Positions 17,332 to 25,000 of a DNA stretch of 64,000 bases are shown in pieces; position 1 is the first letter of the stretch, and every line of letters starts with the position of its first letter. The position numbers were made by a program, and so were the translations under genes. Source of the DNA: Streptomyces xantholiticus (lineage in GTDB: Bacteria; Actinomycetota; Actinomycetes; Streptomycetales; Streptomycetaceae). The notes beneath the pieces are model-generated. The model was given only the letters and a program-made list of their open reading frames with translations. It was not told the DNA's origin and did not search any database. The DNA lies in assembly GCF_014651015.1 (NCBI RefSeq), contig NZ_BMWB01000017.1, positions 102,838 through 166,837 on the forward strand, given 5' to 3'.

Positions 17332-18273
17332 TTACTCATTCCCGGCGGTCGGTTCCGTGCCCTCCTCCGACTCCGGTACCAGCAGCCGCACCAGCTCTCG
17401 GATCTCTGCCGGGCCGACCCTGCAGCAGCCGCCGACCAGGCGCGCCCCTGCCGCGCGCCACTCACGCACCTGGGCCGGGTCGTACGCGGAGCCGCCCCGC
17501 CATGCCCGGGCGGCGGCGTCCCACTGTTCGCCGCTGTTGGGGTAGACGACGGCCGGTTTGCCGGTGACCCGCGACGCGAGCGCCACCGCGGCGGCGGCTT
17601 CTCGTGGATCGCAGCAGTTGACGCCGACGGCGATCACCTCGTCACGGCCTGCGGCGAGCCGGAACGCCTCGGCCGCGTCCTGCCCGGCGCGTGTCCGGCC
17701 GCCGGCCAGGGTGTACGACAGCCACACCGGAACTCCGCATCCCTCGGCCGCACTCAGCAGCGCCGCCGCCTCGTCGGTGTCCGGCACCGTCTCCAGCGCG
17801 AGCACGTCCGGGCCGGCCGTGGCGAGCGCCTCGATCCGCGGCCGGTGGAAGCGCTCCAGTTCACGCACGCCCAGCCCGTACCGGCCGCGGTACTCGCTGC
17901 CGTCGGCGAGCATCGCGCCGTACGGCCCGACGGAGGCGGCGACCCACACCTCGTGGCCGGCCGCCGCCGCAGCGGCTTTCGCCAGCTCCACGCTGCGTCC
18001 GAGCAGTCCGGCGGTCTCCCTCCGGTCGAGGCCCTGTCGGGCGAAGCCCTCGAACGTGGCCTGGTAGCTCGAGGTGATGAGCACTTGCGCACCGGCCCGT
18101 ACGTAGGCCGTGTGTGCTGCCGCGATCTGCCGCGGGTCGTCGGCGAGCAGCCGGGCGGACCAGAGGCTGCCGCTCAGATCGCAGCCCTGCGCCTGCAACT
18201 GGTTGGACAGACCGCCGTCGAGGACGACGGGCGCGGCGGCGAGTGCCGCGGCGAGCGTACGGACGGGTTCCAC
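17332..18273 (-). CDS. mmuM: Homocysteine S-methyltransferase
   Basis: 313 residues from a GTG preceded by GGGAG. It has the barrel-type methyltransferase signatures: VLDGGLSNQL at the N-terminus, the zinc cysteine in GVNCCDP, and the paired cysteines in VGGCCR. It transfers a methyl group from S-methylmethionine or SAM to homocysteine, forming methionine in the cytoplasm. It ends 12 bp before the longer possible hen1 start and may be cotranscribed with it. A functional link could be the recycling of SAM used by Hen1, but that is speculative. Full length, no anomalies. Confidence 0.92.
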   Translation of the reverse strand: MEPVRTLAAALAAAPVVLDGGLSNQLQAQGCDLSGSLWSARLLADDPRQIAAAHTAYVRAGAQVLITSSYQATFEGFARQGLDRRETAGLLGRSVELAKAAAAAAGHEVWVAASVGPYGAMLADGSEYRGRYGLGVRELERFHRPRIEALATAGPDVLALETVPDTDEAAALLSAAEGCGVPVWLSYTLAGGRTRAGQDAAEAFRLAAGRDEVIAVGVNCCDPREAAAAVALASRVTGKPAVVYPNSGEQWDAAARAWRGGSAYDPAQVREWRAAGARLVGGCCRVGPAEIRELVRLLVPESEEGTEPTAGNE

Positions 18274-18289
18274 GGCAGCTCCCTGCGGA

Positions 18290-19213
18290 TCAGCTCAGCT
18301 GCGAGCTGACCTGGGACGAGATCAGCTCCAAGTGGTCGAGATCGTCGAGGTCGAGCACCTGCAGATAGATCCGCGAGGAGCCGGTCGCCGCATAGCGCCC
18401 GATCTTCTCGACGACCTCCGCGGGCGAGCCCGCCAGTCCGTTCGCCTTCAGTTCCGCCACCTCGCGGCCGATCGCCGCGGCGCGGCGTGCCACCTCCGCG
18501 TCGTCCTTGCCGACGCACACCACCAGCGCGTTCGAGTAGATCATGTCGTCCGCGGCGCGGCCGGCCTTCTCGGCGACGGCACGCACCCGACCGAACTGGC
18601 GCTCGCTGTCCTCGATCGAGGCGAAGGGGAGGTTGAACTCGTCCGCGTACTGCGCGGCCAGGCGCGGTGTGCGGACGGCTCCGTGGCCGCCGATCAGCAC
18701 CGGGACCTTGGTCTGGGCAGGCTTCGGAAGGGCGGGCGAATCGGTCAACTGATAGTGCGTGCCCTCGTAGGAGAAGGTCTTGCCCACCTCCGTCGCCCAC
18801 AGCCCGGTGACGATCGCCAGCTGCTCCTCGAGCCGCGCGAACCTCTCCTTGGGGAACGGGATGCCGTACGCCTTGTGCTCCTCCTCGAACCAGCCTGCGC
18901 CCAGGCCCAGTTCCACCCGGCCACCCGACATCTGGTCGACCTGGGCGACCTGGATCGCCAGTACGCCCGGCAGACGGAAGGTGCCCGCGGTCATCAGTGT
19001 GCCGAGGCGGATGCGCTTGGTCTCACGCGCCAGTCCGGCGAGGGTGATCCAGGCGTCGGTCGGCCCGGGCAGCCCGTCGGCGGAGCCCATGCTCAGATAG
19101 TGGTCGGAGCGGAAGAAGGCGTCGAAGCCGAGGTCCTCGGTGGCCTTGGCGACGGCAAGCAGGGTGTCGTAGCTCGCCCCTTGCTGGGGCTCGGTGAAGA
19201 TTCGAAGATCCAT
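18290..19213 (-). CDS. LLM-class F420-dependent oxidoreductase
   Basis: 307 residues. It begins MDLRIFTEPQQGASYDTLL and shows luciferase-like monooxygenase motifs: the barrel strands RIRLGTLM and the region SGGRVELGLGAGW typical of F420-binding members, plus VPVLIGGHG. The substrate is unknown. ATG 19213 was chosen over a longer frame because it starts at the first barrel strand. It lies 16 bp upstream of the homocysteine methyltransferase gene, so the two probably share a transcript. Confidence 0.88.
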   Translation of the reverse strand: MDLRIFTEPQQGASYDTLLAVAKATEDLGFDAFFRSDHYLSMGSADGLPGPTDAWITLAGLARETKRIRLGTLMTAGTFRLPGVLAIQVAQVDQMSGGRVELGLGAGWFEEEHKAYGIPFPKERFARLEEQLAIVTGLWATEVGKTFSYEGTHYQLTDSPALPKPAQTKVPVLIGGHGAVRTPRLAAQYADEFNLPFASIEDSERQFGRVRAVAEKAGRAADDMIYSNALVVCVGKDDAEVARRAAAIGREVAELKANGLAGSPAEVVEKIGRYAATGSSRIYLQVLDLDDLDHLELISSQVSSQLS

Positions 19214-19297
19214 GATTCCATCCTGCACCTTGGGCCGCCGGCCCGTGCCGACCGGCCGAAGCCGGTCCCCCGCCGTCAGCGGCACACCCCGGCTCCA

Positions 19298-19783
19298 TCA
19301 GGGTCCGGCGCGGCCGCGGACGGCTTCGGGCGGCCGGTCCGGCTCGCGCTCCGCGAGCCGGCGCAGCATTCCCCGCACCCGGTCGCTCGACTCGTCGGCC
19401 GCGTCTATCGTCTCGATGCACTGCCAGTACAGACCCTCGTCGTCCGTACCGCAGGCGACGCCCACCAGCGCGATGCCGACGTCCCCGAGCAGCACGTTCA
19501 GAGCGAGTAACACCGCCTCCGGTTGGGCCACTTCGGTCAGCTGCGTGGCCCGCACCACGCCGCTGCGCACCATCGGGTGGTCGAGCACCCCGCACCCGCG
19601 GCCACCGATCTCGCTCAACCCCGCGGCCTCGCCCCTGATCTCCGGCGGACCGATGATCGCCAGCCGGGCGCCGATCGCCTGCGCGAGTGCCTGCGCCTGC
19701 CAGGCTTCCGCCACGATGTCCGGCACTGCGCGGCTCTGGGCAAGCGCATGTCGGCACACCTTCACGAGCCGTTCCGCATCCAT
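19298..19783 (-). CDS. Small conserved actinobacterial protein (possibly DUF6099 family)
   Basis: 161 residues, soluble and mostly helical. The N-terminus (MDAERLVKVCRHALAQSR then DIVAEAWQAQALAQAIG) resembles an uncharacterised Streptomyces family that I recall as DUF6099; I could not verify this. A hydrophobic stretch (AVLLALNVLLGDVGIALVGVA) may be a buried helix pair rather than a membrane segment. The last 25 residues are charged. No catalytic motif is visible. Confidence 0.7.
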   Translation of the reverse strand: MDAERLVKVCRHALAQSRAVPDIVAEAWQAQALAQAIGARLAIIGPPEIRGEAAGLSEIGGRGCGVLDHPMVRSGVVRATQLTEVAQPEAVLLALNVLLGDVGIALVGVACGTDDEGLYWQCIETIDAADESSDRVRGMLRRLAEREPDRPPEAVRGRAGP

Positions 19784-19974
19784 GTAACGCGCCCCCGTTC
19801 GTACGACCTTCTACCCACTGAGTTCATTACCCAGAGTGAAGCTCCTTGAGCCGAAAAGCCAGAGGAATTCGGAAATCTGTGGACAGCCAGGCGGTTGTGA
19901 ATAAGTCGGCAACTCCATAGAGTGACGATGGCCTGTAGCGCACCCGGGGGAAGGCGGCCGTCGGTCCCCCGTTC

Positions 19975-20307
19975 TCACTTCGGAGGAAATCGGATCTCGT
20001 TCCGGTCGATCTTCTCCGACAGTGCCTGCAGCGCGTCGATCCCCAGCACTTCGCAGAACTGCAGCAGATACGCCAGCACATCGGCGACCTCGTCACGCAC
20101 CCGGTGCGCCGCCTCCGCTGCGTCCATCACCCGCGCCGACTCCTCCGGCGTCAACCACTGGAAGATCTCGACCAGTTCTGCCGCCTCCACACTCAGCGCC
20201 ACGGCCAGGTTCTTCGGCGTGTGGTACGGCTCCCAGCCCCTCGCCGCAGCGAAGGAGGCCAGCCGGCGTTGCAGGCCCTCGACATCCAGCCCGTCGTCTC
20301 TCGTCAC
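19975..20307 (-). CDS. MazG-like nucleotide pyrophosphohydrolase
   Basis: 110 residues from a GTG that overlaps the preceding ATPase stop (GTGA). The all-alpha NTP pyrophosphatase motif is present: EAAELVEIFQW then DEVADVLAYLL, supplying the Glu/Asp magnesium ligands. These enzymes hydrolyse (d)NTPs or modified nucleotides to monophosphates plus pyrophosphate. Its length fits the small dimeric MazG-like/RS21-C6-related group. Coupling to an ABC-type ATPase gene is noteworthy, since MazG-like enzymes adjust nucleotide pools under stress or phage attack; that role is not shown here. Confidence 0.88.
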   Translation of the reverse strand: MTRDDGLDVEGLQRRLASFAAARGWEPYHTPKNLAVALSVEAAELVEIFQWLTPEESARVMDAAEAAHRVRDEVADVLAYLLQFCEVLGIDALQALSEKIDRNEIRFPPK

Positions 20308-21512
20308 CGGACCAGGTCTACCACCGTCACGCCGTCGATCCCCCGCGCCCACGTCGCATCGTTGATCGTCCCCACCAGCCTGATGTGCCCGCGGGCGCAC
20401 ATCTCGGCACCGAGTGTCACCAGTTGCCGTGTCTGCTCGGGGTCGAGACTGCGGTCGAAGCCGTCGGCGAGCACCGTGAGCGACTGGTAGGCCTCCGGCA
20501 CCTCCGCCACCTGGTCCATGGCCAGCACACCGGGCCCGGTGAGCAGCACCAGGGCGAGCCCCAGATACCTGAGTTCCCCCTCGCCGAGCCGCCCCACCGG
20601 TGTCGCCCCGCGGTCACCACCGCGCGCGAGCAGGGCGCGGACCCGCCCGTTCGCCAACTCCTCGACCACCAGGTCGTGCACGGCTCCCGCGCACCCCGTC
20701 CTGGCCGCCGCGGCGAGCCTCGCGTGCCGCTTGGCACATTCGCTGCGCGTGCGGTGCAGTACCTCCGCCAGGTTGTCGCAGCCGCGGCGCAATCGCCCCG
20801 GCCCGGCCGGCACTGGCTCGCGCATCCGCTCCGGCCGCGGGTCGCAGGCGAAGACCGACCGCAGTGCCACCACCAGTTGCTCGGCCGCGGCGAGCACCTG
20901 CAACTGCGCGTCCGTGCTGCCGGCGACCCGCAGCGGCAGCAGCGCCGTGCCCAGCCTGTCGTCGGGCAGCGGACCACGGGTGACGGTCGCCGAGCCCGCG
21001 GTGTGCCAGGCGGCCTCCACCACGGACCGGGAGGGGTCGCGCAACGCTGTGGTCAGCAGTGTGCGGCCGCCTCCGGTCAGACGTTCGCCGACCACCCGCA
21101 GCCGCGGCTCGGCCTGCACGGCGACGTCCAGCCGGACCGGGCCGGCCGGCCCGTCGACCGTGCAGCCGATACGGAAGCCCCGCCGCCCCTGTCCGTCGGC
21201 CACCGCCCCCTCGGGAACGCATTCGGCCGGTTCGGGAAAAGCCGTGGTCAGGTCGCATCCAGAGCCCAGCAGCGCCAGGGCCTCGTACGCCTGCAGCGCG
21301 TTCGACTTGCCGCTGCCACTCGCGCCGGCGAGAAGCGTCATGCGGCCGAGCGGGAAGACGGCGGAGCGATGCGATCTGAATGCGGAGAGCCGCAGTTCGG
21401 TGACGGCGGGCCGGGTGGGGCCGCACCCGACGGAGGATGCGTCCCCGGGCAGGGTGCCGCTCTCCCGTGCGGGCGACGTGTCCGGATCCGTGACCAGCGT
21501 GTTCGCGTTCAT
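20304..21512 (-). CDS. AAA/ABC-type ATPase (RecF/OLD-like head)
   Basis: 402 residues. After a 35-residue low-complexity N-terminus, the core reads TELRLSAFRSHRSAVFPLGRMTLLAGASGSGKSN, that is, a RecF/SMC-type first strand followed by Walker A. Near the C-terminus a GEGELRYLGLALVLL signature is followed by a Walker B-like strand (GVLAMDQVAEV; D in place of the usual DE pair) and a GHIRLVGTINDA sensor-like strand. No long coiled coil or nuclease domain is visible. Its stop overlaps the start of the MazG-like gene, so the pair is probably one functional unit. Confidence 0.85.
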   Translation of the reverse strand: MNANTLVTDPDTSPARESGTLPGDASSVGCGPTRPAVTELRLSAFRSHRSAVFPLGRMTLLAGASGSGKSNALQAYEALALLGSGCDLTTAFPEPAECVPEGAVADGQGRRGFRIGCTVDGPAGPVRLDVAVQAEPRLRVVGERLTGGGRTLLTTALRDPSRSVVEAAWHTAGSATVTRGPLPDDRLGTALLPLRVAGSTDAQLQVLAAAEQLVVALRSVFACDPRPERMREPVPAGPGRLRRGCDNLAEVLHRTRSECAKRHARLAAAARTGCAGAVHDLVVEELANGRVRALLARGGDRGATPVGRLGEGELRYLGLALVLLTGPGVLAMDQVAEVPEAYQSLTVLADGFDRSLDPEQTRQLVTLGAEMCARGHIRLVGTINDATWARGIDGVTVVDLVR

Positions 21513-21568
21513 GATCGGGACGGTACGCAGCGCGGGACACGCCGAACCGTTCCGTCTTCGGGAGCTTC

Positions 21569-21967
21569 CTACGAATGAGGGACGGCGGCGGCCGCGATCC
21601 CTTCGACCTCCGTGCCGACGGGTGCGAGCAGGAAGACGTTCCGGTCGACCCGGTGCATTCCGCAGCCGAGGCCGAACACGACGCCGCTGCTGAAGTCGAG
21701 GATCCGCTTGGCGACCTCTGTGTCGGCGCCGGTGAGGTCGAGCAGGACCGGCATCCCGGCGATGAGGTACTCGGCGACCTCACGCGCGTCGGCGAAGACC
21801 TGTACCCGCAGGACGATGAAGCGACGGTGCTCGGCGGCCTCGTACTCCCGTGGAACCGTGACGTGGTCGACCCGCGACGGCCATTCGTTGCGGCCGCGCA
21901 GCGGAACCACCTGGGCCAGGCCCTCCCACTGCTCGTCGGTGACGTCGTACCTCTCGTACCTACTCAT
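21569..21967 (-). CDS. SepF-like protein
   Basis: 132 residues. The C-terminal domain follows the SepF pattern: strand VFADAREVAEYLIAGMPVLLDL, helix AKRILDFSSGVVFGLGCGMH, then RVDRNVFLLAPVG. SepF anchors FtsZ at the division septum in Gram-positive bacteria. Streptomyces carry additional SepF-like paralogues of less clear role, and this isolated gene, outside any division cluster, is probably one of those. The N-terminus lacks the usual amphipathic membrane-targeting helix and long linker, being short and polar (MSRYERYDVTDEQW). ATG 21967 was chosen over an upstream in-frame start on length grounds. Confidence 0.82.
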   Translation of the reverse strand: MSRYERYDVTDEQWEGLAQVVPLRGRNEWPSRVDHVTVPREYEAAEHRRFIVLRVQVFADAREVAEYLIAGMPVLLDLTGADTEVAKRILDFSSGVVFGLGCGMHRVDRNVFLLAPVGTEVEGIAAAAVPHS

Positions 21968-22050
21968 GGTTCCATCCTCGCTCCCCTCACCCGTTCGGCC
22001 CAACAGCGACACGGGTGAGGGGACGGGAACCTCTTTTGACGAGGCGGTGC

Positions 22051-25000
22051 TCAGCCGCGCCCGAACACGGCGACCGTACGGGCCGGGACCGTGAAGGTGC
22101 CAGAACTCCTCTCGTACCCGGATGACTTGACGATCGGGTCCGCGCCGGCGCGCTGGACGGGGTGGAGCGCGTAACCCTGGCCGGCCAGTTTCTCGACCCG
22201 CTGGGTCTGCTGCTTCGGGGTGGCGTTGAACACGACGACAAGATCACCGAGCCGCATGGTGATCACACCGGGGGTCTCGTCCTTGCCCGACAGCGGGAAC
22301 GACAGCGCCGACTGGACCTGGTCCGCTGTGGAGAGGCCGAAGGCAGGCTCGCCGGTGCGGATCCTCAGCAGGTCCCGGTAGGCGGCGGACGAACCGTCGA
22401 TCTCCGCGCAGCCCACGGTCAGTGACGGGGCGGTGAGCAGCGGCTTCGCGAAGCCCCACTTGGCCTTGTTGTCGGCCTCCGGCGGGAGTCCGCGGCCGAA
22501 GCCGTTGCCGTCCCGGCAGTCCCACTGGATCGCGTTGAACCAGTCACCGCTGTCGTACGAGTTGCGGTCCAGGGACTTGGAGCGCAGCAGGTCCGATCCC
22601 GCCTGGGAGAGCGCCGGCCCCTGCGACAGGGCGGACAGGGCCATCGCCAGCACCTGCATACGGGCCCGGTCGGCCGGAGAGGTGGCGGCCGGGAGCTTGA
22701 AGGCGAGTGCGTCGTACAGCGACTCGTTGTCGTGGGCGTCCGAGTAGGCGAGGGCGTCACCGGGGGCGGCGGCGTAGCCGGCCGGTGAGCCGTTGTAGTC
22801 GACCTCGGAGCCCTTGACGGTGCGGCCGCCGGTGTCGGTGAAGGAATAGGAGGCGAGGTTGCCGGACAGGCCCACCTTGATCAGGTCCTGGTAGTGCAGC
22901 AGCCGTGCCTTCTGCTCCTCGGGAGTCCCGTTGGCCTTGGAGGGGTTGGGGTCCGTGTAGAGGCCGGAGGCGAAGCCCTGGACGCCCGGGTCGTCGTCGA
23001 AGGGCCCGCCGCCGCGGACGGCGTCGCGCGCCCGGTCGGAGAAGGTGGCGATGCCGGTGCCGGCCATGTTCTTCTGGGTGGCCTGGACGAAGCGGGCGTC
23101 GTCGGCGATCTCGCCGAAGTTCCAGCCCTCCCCGTAGAGGATGATCTTCTTTCCGTCCACGCCGTCCCGCTCGAGCGTCAGCTCGTCGAGTGCGGCGCGC
23201 ACCGCCAGGATGTTCTCCTTCGGGTGGTGGCCCATCAGGTCGAAGCGGAAGCCGTCGACCTTGTAGTCACGCGCCCAGGTCACGATCGAGTCGACGACGA
23301 GCTTGCCCATCATCGCGTTCTCCGGCGCTGTGTTGGCACAGCAGGTGGAGGTCGCGACGCTGCCGTCGGCGAGCAGCCGCTGGTAGTAGCCGGGCACGAT
23401 CTTGTCGAGCACGGACCTGTCCGACTGGCCGGCGGCCACGGTGTGGTTGTAGACCACGTCCATGACGGTGCGCAGCCCGTCCTCGTTCAGGGCCTCGACC
23501 ATCTGCCGGAACTCGACCGTGCGCCGGGTGCCGTCCGGGTCGGTGGAGTACGAACCCTCGGGGACGGTGTAGTGCAGCGGGTCGTAGCCCCAGTTGAACG
23601 CGTCCTTCGCCGCGGCCTTGGCGATGCACGCCTGCTGCTCGGCGGAGTCGGGCGCGAGGACCTTCAGGTCGCACTCCGGCTGCTGCTGCTCGGACTTCTT
23701 CTCGGGGATGGTGCCGATGTCGAAGGCGGGCAGCAGATGCACGTACGAGGTGCCGGCCTCGGCCAGGTCACGCAGGTGCTTCGAGCCCTTGCTGTCCTGG
23801 TCGGTGAAGGCGAGGTAGGTGCCCTTGTGGTCGGCCGTGGCGTCCGCGATCGAGAAGTCGCGGATGTGCAGCTCCTGGATCCGGGCGTCCTTCAGCGGCA
23901 CGGCTGCGGGCTTCTTCAGCGTCGACCAGCCCTTGGGCGCGAGGGACTTGTCGGACAGGTCGACGACGATGCTCTTCTGCGAGTTCGCCGTCAGCGCCAG
24001 CGAGTACGGGTCGGTGACCTTGTTGGTGACCACCTTCTGAACGCTGGGCGCCCAGACCTTGACGTGGTAACGGTACTCGTCGCCCTTCCAGTTCTTCCGC
24101 CCCTTGACCGACCACACGCCGCTCGCGTCGTCGCGGCGCATGGCGACGGTCCTGCCGTCGATTTCGAGCAGGACGTGCTGGGCGGTCGGCGCCCAGAGCC
24201 GCAGCGTCGGCACGCCCTCGCGGTCGAAGGTGGCACCGAGGTCGGCCTTGGCGGCCTTCGCCGCGTACAGGTCGTCGAGGACCGGGGCGATCTGCACACC
24301 GGTGGCGGTCAGCGCAGCCCCGCCTGCCGCGTACTGCGCCGCCACGACCTGACCGCGCAGCGCCTCGCGCACCCTGTCCCGGTCACGCGGGTCGACGGAC
24401 CAGGCCGCGTACGCCTTCAGATGCGGGAACCTCGCCTTCTGCGCATCGGTCAGCTCGGCCTTGTTCAGCCGCAGAACCCGGCGCTCCCCGGTCAGGGCGC
24501 CGTCCTCGACGGCGATGGAGCCGTCGCGCGAGTAGAGCAGGGCACTGGAGGCGGCGGCGTCGCTGCCGTTCCAGGCGACGGTGTGCTCGTCGATCCAGAC
24601 GGCCTGCGCCTTGGTCACGTCCAGTGCCGCACCGCCGCCCTTGGCCTGCGGCAGCAGGTACTTCTCCTGGCCGGCGAGGAGCCACACCTCGTGGCCATTG
24701 GCCTTGAGGTCGAGCGACTGGTCGGACGGCAGGTCCTTCTCGTCGCCCTTGTGCAGGATGTAGCTGAGCGAGGTCGCGCCTGCCGCGAGCGGCACCTCGA
24801 AGACCGCGCCGTAGGCATCGGTGCGCACCGGCTCCAGCGGCTTCGACCAGTCGGTCGGGTTCGCGGCGCCGGTCCAGGTGTGCAGGCCCCAGCCGGCGTG
24901 GTCCCCGTCGGCGCGCTTGTAGTGGAGCACGGCCTTCGTGGTGTCCTGGGGCGGGTACGCCCCCTCGGGCGCGGTGTTCCGCACCTCCGGCTTGCCCTGC

